Below, in pieces: positions 46,021 to 54,973 of a DNA stretch of 64,000 nt (its first letter is position 1; each line of letters opens with the position of its first letter). The stretch is from NCBI GenBank assembly GCA_002892395.1, contig NBBL01000003.1:62001-126000 (forward strand), given 5' to 3'. The position numbers and the translations under genes were made by a program. The notes beneath the pieces were generated by a model. The model worked only from the letters and a program-made list of their open reading frames with translations. It had not been told where the DNA came from and searched no databases. The DNA is from Lachnospiraceae bacterium. Its GTDB lineage: Bacteria > Bacillota > Clostridia > Lachnospirales > Lachnospiraceae.

Positions 46021-46923
46021 TCACCCCGCTCCGTCGGTCGCCTCCGGAAACAGCTGAAACAGGCTGAGCTGCTCCCCTGCGCTTCGATCCACAAAGGCAT
46101 GCTGGTAGGTGAAGATGCGGTCCGGCCGATTCTCAATCCGGTAATCCCGGCAGATGGTTTGGCACAGCGCTTCCAGCTCCTCATGATTTGGGACGGTCAA
46201 CTCCCGGCGGTCTCCGTAGTGCGCCCGATACCGTTCTCCGAAACCCGGAAAGCACTCCTCCAACTCCCGATAAAAGGGCTCCTGCTCCGAGGCGCGAAGC
46301 GTCACGCCGAAGCCGCAGTGATACAATCCGTACAGCCCTGCGTCGACACAGACCGAAAGAAGCTCCCGAAGCTGGTTCCAGTCGTCGTTTACAAAGGGAA
46401 AAAACGGTGTCAGGCAGACGGCAGCAGGGATGCCCGCATCCCGAAGCGAGTGCAAAACCCTGATCCGCTCCGACACTCTTGAGGCATCCGGCTCCAGCTT
46501 TTTCCCCAGCGCCTCGTCCGGCGTGCAAAGACTCATTTCCACCGTGCAGCGCGTCTTTCGATGAATGCTGACCAGAAGATCCAAATCCCGCAGTAAAAGC
46601 GCTGAATTGCTCTGCACCGTAGCGCCGAAGCCATACCGGTCGACCAGCTTCAAGCAGCTTCGCATCAGCCCGTAATGCTCCTCCTCCTTCGGGTACGGCT
46701 CGCTCATCCCGCCGATCATAATCATACATTTTCTGCGTTTTCTCCGGAGGGAGGTTTCCAGAAGCTCCGGCGCATTTTCCTTCACCTCTCCCTCCTCCGG
46801 AGCCTTCCGCTGCCCGGCATTTCCGCTCTTTGCATCAAAGGCCCTAAGCCCCCGGCGCCTGCTGCGATAAATATTCAATCCGTTCTGTGTGCTAAGAATT
46901 GTCTTTGCTTCGATTGTCCGCAT
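46021..46923 (-). CDS. Radical-SAM-like protein (SPL/Rv2578c type) lacking cluster cysteines
   Basis: A 300-residue protein that follows the SPL-type radical SAM family along its whole length: MRTIEAKTIL, NGLNIYR, EVKENAPELLE, GGMSEPY, YGFGATVQSNSALLLRDLDLL, TPFFPFVNDDW, GFGVTLR, FPGFGERY and the ending EQLSLF. Where members have RGCxHGCxYCDS, this one has RSRRRGLRAFDA: the three cysteines are replaced by Arg22, Leu26 and Phe29. Without them no [4Fe-4S]-SAM chemistry is expected. The frame is open and otherwise conserved, so it looks like a pseudoenzyme rather than a dead gene. Follows the C39-like gene by 28 bp. Confidence 0.78.
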   Translation of the reverse strand: MRTIEAKTILSTQNGLNIYRSRRRGLRAFDAKSGNAGQRKAPEEGEVKENAPELLETSLRRKRRKCMIMIGGMSEPYPKEEEHYGLMRSCLKLVDRYGFGATVQSNSALLLRDLDLLVSIHRKTRCTVEMSLCTPDEALGKKLEPDASRVSERIRVLHSLRDAGIPAAVCLTPFFPFVNDDWNQLRELLSVCVDAGLYGLYHCGFGVTLRASEQEPFYRELEECFPGFGERYRAHYGDRRELTVPNHEELEALCQTICRDYRIENRPDRIFTYQHAFVDRSAGEQLSLFQLFPEATDGAG

Positions 46924-46951
46924 GCTGCTTCCTCATTTCGCTGACCTGCTC

Positions 46952-47545
46952 TCACTGCGCCTTAACAAAGGATGCACCGGAAGCGACTGTTTCCTTGTGC
47001 TTCCCCTGTTCTTTCCCCTGTCCTGCTCCCCTCTCAAAGAGCAGAATCCGAATCATCAGCCGCTCTGTGACATGCGCCCTCCGAAACGCCTGCATATCCG
47101 AAACGAAGTCCTCTTTTCCTTCGTTCACATTCAAGAAGCGGAACCTTGCTTCTCCCTCGCCCTCTACGCGAAAAAAGGTGACATAATGGGGAATCCGTTC
47201 CTCCGCATAGCGAAGAATCCCGCAGGAAACCTGATTTTTCAGAGCCAGACGATCCAAAAGCTCCGGCGTTCCGTAGATGCGCCGCACCGGAATACAGCGC
47301 CGGCGAAAGTATGCAGCCATCACCGGAAACGGCGTACCTCGCTTTCCCTGAAATGGCAGCATGTCGCACATCTCCCGGAATACCATCTCCGGATCATCAC
47401 AGTTCCCAAGATAATGCTGCACATTGTAGGCTGCCACCCAACCACAGCCGTTTCGGGAGCTGGGATACACGCCGTACATCAGGTGATCCAGCTCCTCCTG
47501 ACTTTGAATAAAGCCGTCCGCGCTCGTTCCCGTTTTTTCTGCCAT
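46952..47545 (-). CDS. C39-like/papain-fold cysteine peptidase-like protein
   Basis: A 197-residue protein, no signal peptide. NGCGWVAAYNVQHYLG holds a likely nucleophile Cys34 preceded by a glycine and Asn, and IPHYVTFFRV holds His120 followed by LNVNEG (Asn139/141), the order seen in C39 and related papain-fold domains. This family call is from motif pattern only. It shares a transcript with the cysteine-less radical-SAM-like gene 28 bp downstream. A TGCTATACT -10 lies about 100 bp upstream. Confidence 0.55.
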   Translation of the reverse strand: MAEKTGTSADGFIQSQEELDHLMYGVYPSSRNGCGWVAAYNVQHYLGNCDDPEMVFREMCDMLPFQGKRGTPFPVMAAYFRRRCIPVRRIYGTPELLDRLALKNQVSCGILRYAEERIPHYVTFFRVEGEGEARFRFLNVNEGKEDFVSDMQAFRRAHVTERLMIRILLFERGAGQGKEQGKHKETVASGASFVKAQ

Positions 47546-47643
47546 GAATTGCTCTGCTTCTCCTCTCAGGGCTTCCCTTTTCGCCCGTTTCGTTTCCTGC
47601 TCCCTTCGCCTTTCCTTCGCCTTTCCTTTCTTCTGTCTGTCTC

Positions 47644-47652
47644 AGTATAGCA
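47644..47652 (-). promoter_or_regulatory. Extended -10 promoter element for the C39-like/radical-SAM-like pair
   Basis: The minus strand reads TGCTATACT about 100 bp before the first gene. The preceding 178-bp gap otherwise holds nothing I recognise. Confidence 0.45.
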
Positions 47653-47723
47653 CGGTCCTCCTGCCTTCGGCTCCCATAAAACACTTCCTTTTCCGAAACC
47701 CGTCGGAATCTCCGCCTCCGCAA

Positions 47724-48995
47724 TCAGGTAAGAAGGTGAATCAAAATCCCGCCAATGGTGAGCATCAGTGCACCGCAGGTTCTTGTGACAATCTGGGCAA
47801 AGGGTAAAAGCTCCAGACGCTCCGCACCGGACAGCACTGCCACATTCCCGGAGCCTCCCATATTGGTGGTGCACATCCCCGCCGCAATGGCAGATTCCAA
47901 CGGATAAAATCCCATAAACCGGCTGCCCACAAATCCCGCCGTCACTGTGATGGTTACCACCCCGGCGACTATGGTGAACAAGTAAAAAGGGGTCAGCCCG
48001 CCTGCAATGGTTCGAAGATCCAGCAGTGTAATCCCAATTCCCGTCAGCGCTGCCGCTGTCCAGCTTTGAATGACAAAATCACCCCACGCTGTTGCTGCCT
48101 CTTCCATCTGCTGCGGAACGATTCCCGTGCTTTTTGCCAAAATCAGAAGAAGGATCATCCACGCATAGGCAGGAATCAGAGGGAGTGCGCCGTTCCCTAT
48201 GGCTGCCAGCTGATAAAAAGCAAGGGCAATCAGCAACCCGGCTCCCAACCGGGCTCCCTTCTGCTTCGGCTTTGGTCCGGTCTCCGGTGAAGCACCCCCG
48301 CTTACCAACTGCCCGTTCCCCGAAAGGGAGGGCAACCTTTTCCCCAATCGGTTTCCCAGCGCCCCCAGCAAAATGGAAACCATGTTGCCAAGAACCGTCG
48401 CCGGTGCAATTTTTGTCAGGATTACCCCTGCATCCCCGGAGAGCGCCTCGGCGTACATGGCAGAAAGCGGCACTGCGCCGGCAGTCATCCCTCCGCTCGT
48501 CATGGGAACCGCAACGTAGAGCAATCCCTCCAGCGGCGTCTGACCTGCGGCAGTGCACAGCAGGACTATCACCACGGTACCGGCAAAAATGGAGATCACC
48601 GCAGTCGGAAGAATCCGAATCGTCGCATGCAGCAGAAGCCTTCGATCAATGTGAAACAGGCTGCCCGCAATCAGCGAGGCAATGTAGAACACCAAAAATC
48701 CCTCCCGGTTGACAAATCGATCCAAAAGCGCCACCGTTTCCGGGGGCAGTACGCCGGACGCGCGAAGAACTGCACCGCCCAGGATTGCAATGACAGATCC
48801 ACCCAGGTAGGTCTTGACCACCGGTACGGTCTGCCCCAGTGTGTGAAAGCCTTCGCCGAAAACCGTGAGGAGCAGAAAGCCGCCCACCAAGCCTTCGGGA
48901 ACCGTTCCCGTTTGAATCGCCCCACAGGTCAGCGCCAAAAGCAGCAGATAGAGGGGCAGCGGAAGACCTGCTGCCCGGATCCATTGTCTGTTCAT
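47724..48995 (-). CDS. 2-hydroxycarboxylate transporter family (2HCT/CitS-like) permease
   Basis: A 423-residue membrane protein with about 11 helices and the two family reentrant-loop motifs: PMTSGGMTAGAVPLSAMYAE in the first half and TTNMGGSGNVAVLS near the end. Members move citrate, malate or lactate with Na+ or H+, often as exchangers. A charged cytoplasmic loop lies about residues 218-248. No citrate lyase or malolactic genes are adjacent, so the substrate is open. Divergent from the S66 gene. Confidence 0.85.
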   Translation of the reverse strand: MNRQWIRAAGLPLPLYLLLLALTCGAIQTGTVPEGLVGGFLLLTVFGEGFHTLGQTVPVVKTYLGGSVIAILGGAVLRASGVLPPETVALLDRFVNREGFLVFYIASLIAGSLFHIDRRLLLHATIRILPTAVISIFAGTVVIVLLCTAAGQTPLEGLLYVAVPMTSGGMTAGAVPLSAMYAEALSGDAGVILTKIAPATVLGNMVSILLGALGNRLGKRLPSLSGNGQLVSGGASPETGPKPKQKGARLGAGLLIALAFYQLAAIGNGALPLIPAYAWMILLLILAKSTGIVPQQMEEAATAWGDFVIQSWTAAALTGIGITLLDLRTIAGGLTPFYLFTIVAGVVTITVTAGFVGSRFMGFYPLESAIAAGMCTTNMGGSGNVAVLSGAERLELLPFAQIVTRTCGALMLTIGGILIHLLT

Positions 48996-49017
48996 TTCTT
49001 CATCCTTATCCCAACTA

Positions 49018-49026
49018 TGCTATAAT
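49018..49026 (+). promoter_or_regulatory. Extended -10 promoter element for the S66 carboxypeptidase gene
   Basis: TGCTATAAT, 40 bp before the start codon, in the 70-bp gap divergent from the 2HCT gene. Confidence 0.55.
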
Positions 49027-49065
49027 TAAGAGAATCCTTTTCATTCTAGCACAAGGAGGCCAGTC

Positions 49066-50094
49066 ATGCGCTACCCAAACAATTTGCCGGAATCCGGCTC
49101 CCTCGGCTTCATCGCCCCATCCTTCGGCTGTGCCGTGGAGCCATACCGAAGCGCCTTTCAAAACGGACTGAAGCGATTCCATGAGATGGGATTTCAAACC
49201 GTCCTCGGTCCCAACGCATTTTCCGGGCAGGGAGTGGGAATCAGCAGCACGCCGGAATCCTGCGGCAGGGAGGTCAACGACTTCTTTTCAAGGGATGATG
49301 TGGATGCGATCATGTCCTGCGGCGGCGGCGAACTCATGTGCACCATACTGGATTTCGTGGACTTCGACTTGCTCCGAAAAAAAAATCCCAAGTGGTTCAT
49401 GGGATTTTCGGATAACACAATCCTGACCTTTCTTCTTCCGACCCTGTGCGATACGGCTGCGATCTACGGTCCCTGCGCTCCTGCCTTTGGTATGGAGCCC
49501 TGGCATCCTGTCCTGTGGGACGCGCTTCACCTGCTGCGGGGCGTTTCGAATCGCATACAGGGCTACGGTCACTTTCAGCTGGAGGGAGGGAAGGATGAGG
49601 ATCACCCGCTCCTTCCTTATAACACCACAGAACAAACTGTGCTGAAGTTCTATCCGGAGGACAGCGGAGACATCCGGATCCGGGGGCGGCTTCTGGGCGG
49701 CTGCCTCGACGTTCTTTCCAACCTCTCCGGAACGGTGTACGATCAGGTCAATCCCTTCATCGACCGCTACCGGGAGGACGGCATTCTCTGGTTCCTGGAG
49801 GCCTGCGATCTCAACGTGTTCGACATACGGCGCTCGCTCTGGAAGCTGGATCAAAGCGGGTGGTTTCGCTCAGCACGCGGATTTCTGATCGGTCGTCCCT
49901 TGCACTATCACCAGGACATGATGGGGCTGGATCAATACCGGGCGGTCACCGATTCCATCGGAAAATACGGGGTTCCCATCATTATGGATGCAGATCTCGG
50001 GCATCTTCCTCCCTCTATGCCGATTCTCTGCGGCGCAATCGGAGAATTGCACGCCCGGGGAAACGCGCTTGCTCTGCGTTTTCTCCGCGGGTAG
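49066..50094 (+). CDS. S66 family LD-carboxypeptidase-like peptidase
   Basis: A 342-residue protein with the S66 layout: nucleophile Ser115 in FMGFSDNTIL, Glu in LWFLEACDLN and His in ADLGHLPPSMP. LD-carboxypeptidases trim the terminal D-Ala from murein tetrapeptides in recycling; relatives such as MccF cleave microcin C. No signal peptide, so it is cytoplasmic. The ribosome site AAGGAGG precedes the ATG. Confidence 0.9.
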   Translation: MRYPNNLPESGSLGFIAPSFGCAVEPYRSAFQNGLKRFHEMGFQTVLGPNAFSGQGVGISSTPESCGREVNDFFSRDDVDAIMSCGGGELMCTILDFVDFDLLRKKNPKWFMGFSDNTILTFLLPTLCDTAAIYGPCAPAFGMEPWHPVLWDALHLLRGVSNRIQGYGHFQLEGGKDEDHPLLPYNTTEQTVLKFYPEDSGDIRIRGRLLGGCLDVLSNLSGTVYDQVNPFIDRYREDGILWFLEACDLNVFDIRRSLWKLDQSGWFRSARGFLIGRPLHYHQDMMGLDQYRAVTDSIGKYGVPIIMDADLGHLPPSMPILCGAIGELHARGNALALRFLRG

Positions 50095-50269
50095 CAAACC
50101 GATGTGCTTCACCCGGTAAGGCTACCCCGGCAGGATTTCTCCTCCACGGGAAGCCCGTGCAATGGATCCCCTGTCTCCCCCCTTCGGATTCCCTCCCTTT
50201 TGCTTCGCCACGGGATGTCAGGAGCCGTACTGAAAAGTCAGTCAAACTGCAGTCAGAAAAGGAGTGCTT

Positions 50270-51517
50270 ATGTTCGCGCCCTTACTCGTTATCATTTACC
50301 TCGCCTTTATCAGCCTCGGACTTCCGGACACGCTTCTGGGCGCGGCGTGGCCCTCTATCTACCCGGAATTCCATGTGCCGCTCTCCCATGCAGGCGCCAT
50401 TTCCATGACCATCGCCGCGGGAACGATCCTGTCCAGTCTGATGAGCGAACGCATAACCGGGCGCATGGGAACCGGAGCGGTCACTGCAGGCAGTGTGGCT
50501 GTGACCGCCGTGGCTCTGTTCGGCTTTTCCTTTGCTTCCTCCTACCCGATGCTGATTCTCTGGGCGGTTCCCTACGGACTCGGTGCCGGCAGCGTTGACG
50601 CCTCGCTCAACAACTATGTGGCGCTTCATTATGAGAGCCGACATATGAGCTGGCTGCACTGCATGTGGGGAATCGGAGCATCTGCCGGTCCGCATATTAT
50701 GGCCTACTGCCTCGGCAGCAGCGGGGGCTGGCACATGGGATACCGCTGCATCGGCGCATTGCAGCTGATGCTGACTGTAGTCCTTTTTCTGTCTCTTCCC
50801 CTCTGGCAAAGGAGCAAAACGCACCAGGCGGTAACCGAAGAGCGCTCCACCTTCCCTCCGTCTGAGTACACAGTGAGAAGCCGTTCCCTCCGCCCTGCTC
50901 TTTCCTTCCGGGATATTCTCCGGCTTCCCGGCGCAACTGCAGTGATGCTTTGCTTTTTTGCATACTGTGCGCTGGAATCCACGGCCGGTCTCTGGGCCGG
51001 CAGCTACCTGGTCATCTGCAAGGGAATCCACCCGGAGACGGCGGCTTCCTTCATGGGACTCCTCTTTCTCGGTGTGACCATAGGCCGCGCAATCAGCGGT
51101 TTTATGACCATCCGCTTCTCGGACGACCGGATGATACAGATCGGGCTCTGCATCATTGCAGCGGGGCTCTTCTTCCTGCTTCTCCCGGCGGGGACGCGCT
51201 GCACACTGACCGGTCTGATTCTCATCGGTCTCGGCTGTGCCCCCGTCTACCCAAGCATCATCCATTCCACCCCTTCCCACTTCGGCGCAGAACGCTCACA
51301 GGCCGTGATCGGTGTGCAGATGGCAAGTGCCTACGTGGGCTCCTGCTTCATCCCCCCGCTCTTCGGCCTGATTGCGAACCACCTCACCGTCGCGTGGTTT
51401 CCGGCTTTTTTACTGGTCCTTCTCACCTTGATCGCTGTGATGCACTGCCGCCTGCTCCGGGCCCTCGCCTCCGGAAAGCATGCTTTAAAATCAGGCGGCC
51501 ATGGACAGAACCGTTGA
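50270..51517 (+). CDS. Major facilitator superfamily transporter
   Basis: A 415-residue permease with 12 predicted helices in two halves separated by a loop near residue 190-215. The loop between helices 2 and 3 carries SERITGRMGTG, the weak MFS motif A, and the second half has RAISGFMTIRFSDDR. It resembles uncharacterised sugar/drug type MFS proteins; the substrate cannot be stated. ATG 50270 follows AAAGGAG by five bases, so I prefer it to the GTG at 50264. Confidence 0.85.
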   Translation: MFAPLLVIIYLAFISLGLPDTLLGAAWPSIYPEFHVPLSHAGAISMTIAAGTILSSLMSERITGRMGTGAVTAGSVAVTAVALFGFSFASSYPMLILWAVPYGLGAGSVDASLNNYVALHYESRHMSWLHCMWGIGASAGPHIMAYCLGSSGGWHMGYRCIGALQLMLTVVLFLSLPLWQRSKTHQAVTEERSTFPPSEYTVRSRSLRPALSFRDILRLPGATAVMLCFFAYCALESTAGLWAGSYLVICKGIHPETAASFMGLLFLGVTIGRAISGFMTIRFSDDRMIQIGLCIIAAGLFFLLLPAGTRCTLTGLILIGLGCAPVYPSIIHSTPSHFGAERSQAVIGVQMASAYVGSCFIPPLFGLIANHLTVAWFPAFLLVLLTLIAVMHCRLLRALASGKHALKSGGHGQNR

Positions 51518-51567
51518 GCGGATAGGCCATCCGGGTGAAATCCTGTATCGAAACGCTGCCTGGATCC

Positions 51568-51724
51568 GGAACCCCCATCGGAACGAATGGTTTGAATGAT
51601 GTGGTACGGAACCCCATCGGAACGGATGGTTTGAATGATGTGGTACGGAACCCCATCGGAACGGATGGTTTGAATGATGTGGTACGGAACCCCATCGGAA
51701 CGGATGGTTTGAATGATGTGGTAC
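51568..51724. repeat. 39-bp tandem repeat, four copies
   Basis: Copies at 51568-51607 (40 bp, one extra C and a single change), 51608-51646, 51647-51685 and 51686-51724 are almost identical; the last three appear exact. The block lies between the convergent MFS gene and the surface protein gene. The 225-bp gap 51518-51742 holds no recognised gene. There are no spacers, so it is not a CRISPR array. Confidence 0.95.
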
Positions 51725-51742
51725 GGGTGCTGCCTGAGAGAA

Positions 51743-53155
51743 TTATCTGTGGATTTTTCTGTGACGGCGCCGTCTCAAGCGTTCATTCTGAACCTCTCGA
51801 AGGAAGAAGAGTGCCGCAAACAGAATCAACATCCAGGCGGTGCAGAAAATTGCTTTCCCTTGCCCTGTTTTCGGCATGCTCTGCCCCGGCTTCTCCATCT
51901 TGACCGGGGTGGACTGCGTCAAAACAGGCGGCGGGGATTTGGGTTTTCCCGGTTCCTCCGGCGGCGGGGATTTGGGTTTCCCCGGGCGATCCGGCGGCGT
52001 GTCCTTTTTATTGGTGATCACAAATCCGTCCGCTTCGCTTCCCCTCACAGTTCCGGTATATCCCTTCACTTCTGCTTCCCGCACCGTATATGTGATTTCC
52101 GCGTCGCCCTGGTATTTCGGCAGCTTTTCAAATGTGGTCTTCCAATCATTTTCTGCGCTTAATGTTCTCCGCTCAATCACATCGGACGCCCCTGCCGCCG
52201 TTCCGATCAGCTCCACGGTGACGGAATCCGGATGGGCATCTTCTCCATCGGCACTCGCCTCCCATTTCTTCACCACGGAAATTTTGGTGTTGGCCTCGTC
52301 CTCACCGATGATGACCGTGCCGTTTGTCCCGATGCCTCCGCCTCTCGTGGCGGAAGCATTTCCGGCGATCAACGCCTTGGCAAGCTGCCGGGTCAGGAGA
52401 TTCCCCCTCTCCTCTGTATGTAAGCCAATAGTGGCGAGATCCTTCGTCAGCTGCCCCTGATATCGTTCTTTCGGGAACAGAGAACCATCCCTCTCCTTCC
52501 AGTGGTACGGAACCCCTCCCAGCATGCGCTCCGAAAGCTCATATTTCGGCTCCCCTCCGTGTGTTCCGTAGACATGTGCACAAAGCAGAAAAAAGTCTTC
52601 TGCAGAAGGCGCGTGATTTCCATACAGGGCCACGCCGTTTTTCAAATGAAAAATGGTGTGTGAAATGGGGCACGCTGCATAGCCGCCGCCGTCCCAGCGG
52701 GCCGTGTTGTCTGTGATGACAGCATTCTTAAGATACAACTCCCCGTTGGCTCCCCGTATGCCGTATCTATTATTTGCACCGTTTACATAGATCCCGCCGC
52801 CTCCGAAAGCACTGTCTGTGGCGCCGCTGTTATCCATTCTGTTATTTGTGATCCTTCCGCCAAAAACGTAGGCCCGGGACGGACCTCCGGAGAAATATTT
52901 TGCCTGCACAAACAGCCCGCCGCCGGAGGACCCTGCCACATTTCCGTCGATTGTCCCCCCATCCATGTGCAGGGTGTTCGTAGGCCCCCACACTCTCATT
53001 CCAAGGCTTATGCCTCCGCCCACTTCTCCCGAATAATTGTCTCTGACTTCCGCGTTTCCGGACAGATTCAGCGTCCCGCCGTTGCAGACTAAGATTCCAC
53101 CGCCTGCGGCATAATATTGTTCTGGTATCACGCTGTCATCTCTGATCCGTTCGGA
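51743..53155 (-). pseudogene. Surface protein, C-terminal fragment (beta-helix, Cna-B, MPKTG anchor)
   Basis: The 470 codons after an in-frame TGA (53156-53158). They continue the glycine-rich GGGI/GGGL beta-helix repeats (GGGILVCNGGTLNLSGNAE, GGGLFVQ), then a Cna-B-type domain (KISVVKKWEASADGE to FVITNKK), a Pro/Lys stalk (GKPKSPPPEEPGKPKS) and a sortase signal MPKTG followed by a hydrophobic helix and an Arg/His-rich tail. It could be translated alone from a GTG at 53131 but would then lack a secretion signal. Read as the anchoring part of a cell-wall adhesin-like protein. Confidence 0.8.
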
Positions 53156-54079
53156 TCAGTTCTTTCGAACAACGCCGCCGGAAAAGTTCATCACAGAACC
53201 GCTGATTTGAATGCCGCCGCCGCGTGTCGCCTGATTTTCTTCCACCATGCCGCCTGTCATATTTACGGTGGCATGGTATGCATAAATGCCGCCGCCGTTC
53301 GTAGCATCGTCAGGCAACGCTTTTATTTGATTGTTTCGGAGAACGGTTCCCTCCCTGATATTTAAGACCCCGTCCTGGCACACTTCCATCAGTGATGTTT
53401 CGATTCCCGTGTTGTTCTCCGAATTGCCGTCTATTATAACCTGAGAGAGGGTGGCTTCTTTTCCCTGGGGAACACGAAACAGATATTGGTTAAAGGTTTT
53501 GCCGCGCAGAAACTTTGCTCTGATTCCCGGTAAGCTCAAGGCATCTCCCTCTATGTCTGTTGTCCCTGTGACAACTACGGAAACGGGATCTGCAAGAATG
53601 GGGGACCGGTTTCCCCCCTCCGAAGAGCGCGGTCTCCGCACCGCTCCCTCCGTCTGCGCTGCTGCTCCCCCGAGAAGCTCCTTAATTCTTTTAACGGATT
53701 TTACGGCATTTTCTTCCGTCCTTCCGTCCTTTTGATCGTCTCCTGCCTCGCCGTTTAAATACAGGGTTCCGGACCAAATGCGGGGGTTTTCCATGCGCAG
53801 CATTTTCCCCGGGTCGTCGCATTCCCATGTGGGCTGAATGCTGGGAAGCCGAAGAATCATGCACTTCTGTTCCGCCGAGGCATCCAGATACAAATCGTAA
53901 TGCAGCCGTGCATTCGGAACGTAGTTTCCGTCATCCCCGTTGTAGTATTCCACCACGACCTTCGGGTAATCAATCGGAATGTCCCGGAAAGACATATGGG
54001 TCTTCCATTCGTACTGATCCTCATCATAGAAGATACCGCCCAGCAGGGATTCTCCGCTATCTTTTATATGCAATTCATA
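53156..54079 (-). pseudogene. Surface protein, middle fragment between the insert junction and a TGA
   Basis: The 307 codons, starting YELHIKDSGESLLGG directly at the junction with the AT-rich insert and ending VVRKN before TGA (53156-53158). It has no ATG or ribosome site of its own at the left end and an in-frame stop inside the insert just upstream. The second half carries beta-helix repeats (NGGGIYAYHATVNMTGG). The next fragment is in the same frame, so one CGA-to-TGA type change could explain the break. Confidence 0.8.
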
Positions 54080-54082
54080 TTC
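54078..54082. repeat. Left GAATA direct copy at the insert boundary
   Basis: TATTC on the plus strand (GAATA on the coding minus strand). The partner copy is at 57380-57384. Possible target-site duplication or attachment core. Confidence 0.55.
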
Positions 54083-54249
54083 TTCTTTTCAAAACGTACG
54101 ATATATCCCAAACCATTCAAAACACTAGATTTTATTTTTTCTAATATCACTAAATCCACCTAATTATAGGACATTTTCAAATTTTTAGTCCCGTCCCAGT
54201 CCCAGTACCGGAATTAAATCTAATTACTGAAATATAAATCTTGAGCAAC

Positions 54250-54436
54250 ATCATAATATGACTTATTGATTGAAAATCTAAATTCACATAGTCCTCTTGA
54301 TGAATTTGACCCTATCCTTTGTAATTTAACGATAGATTATATGGTAGTAAATAAGGATGGAAGCTTTGCTATTTATTCAAATGAATATAAGAATAGAGCT
54401 TGTATTATTCATTTCTCACAAGCCATACTTACATAA
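54250..54436 (+). pseudogene. Possible remnant reading frame at the left end of the insert
   Basis: An open frame of about 61 codons (DLLIENLNSHSPLDEFD through SFAIYSNEYKNRACIIHF and a TAA) runs opposite to the other insert genes. It has no good start or ribosome site and no family I recognise, so it may be the 3' end of a truncated gene. The rest of 54083-54447 shows nothing clear. Confidence 0.3.
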
Positions 54437-54447
54437 GTTAAAATCTA

Positions 54448-54633
54448 TTAGAATGAGTCTATGAGTTCTAATTTATTTAAAGGAGTCATGACTACATCTA
54501 TGGTATCTCCATCTTTATCAAAAAACTCAACTTCACAATTTTTATCATCATAAAGCAAAACAATCGTTCCTTTTGTTCCTTTACTTATTTCTTTGTAATC
54601 CTCTTTCAATCTTACAACATCTAATTCTTTCAT
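54448..54633 (-). CDS. DUF4926-like small protein (possible immunity/antitoxin)
   Basis: A 61-residue protein, MKELDVVRLKEDYKEISKG..GTIVLLYDD..YEVEFFDKDGDT-like, matching the small SH3-like DUF4926 proteins. Members often accompany small toxin-like genes, which suggests but does not prove an immunity role. Its ATG overlaps the upstream stop (TAATG), so translation is coupled. Last gene of the insert operon. Confidence 0.7.
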   Translation of the reverse strand: MKELDVVRLKEDYKEISKGTKGTIVLLYDDKNCEVEFFDKDGDTIDVVMTPLNKLELIDSF

Positions 54634-54965
54634 TATAAATTTTTAACCCTTTCAGTTTCTCTATCATCAATCTCAAAGGATCCGTCATTTATTTCATATA
54701 GTCTTTTTTTAAGTTTCTCTAATAATGCAAGCATTTTATACTTGTCTTTTTTCTCTTGTTCTTCATCGAAAAAGCAAGCCTGATCATTATAATCAAAGTG
54801 GTAGTAAGACGTAAACAATTCTTGAATTGTTTCATTTATATCCCATAATTCTTTATCATTGTCTACTTTTTCAATTCCTGTTAATAATCTTCCTTTCTCT
54901 TCATCAAAATATTCAGTCCAAATTGGACCTTCTCCAAAATCTAGCATGAGTTTTAATTTTTTCAT
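54633..54965 (-). CDS. Small acidic protein, candidate immunity partner
   Basis: A 110-residue acidic protein opening MKKLKLMLDFGEGPIW, with YYHFDYNDQACFFDEEQEKK in the middle and a helical Lys/Glu-rich second half. I do not recognise a family, though its size, acidity and place right after the toxin-like gene (8 bp) are those of immunity proteins. AGGAGG lies four bases before the ATG at 54965; the frame continues upstream but without support. Confidence 0.6.
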   Translation of the reverse strand: MKKLKLMLDFGEGPIWTEYFDEEKGRLLTGIEKVDNDKELWDINETIQELFTSYYHFDYNDQACFFDEEQEKKDKYKMLALLEKLKKRLYEINDGSFEIDDRETERVKNL

Positions 54966-54973
54966 AGAGCCTC

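Noticed and set aside
51423-51695. Minus-strand peptide gene encoded by the 39-bp repeat
   Set aside because: The translation is only the repeat plus antisense of the MFS gene, with no ribosome site at its first codon.
51568-51724. CRISPR array
   Set aside because: The 39-bp units are directly abutting with no variable spacers and there are no cas genes.
53156-53158. TGA as a selenocysteine codon
   Set aside because: The surrounding beta-helix repeat has no conserved Cys/Sec position and a simple Arg-to-stop change explains it.
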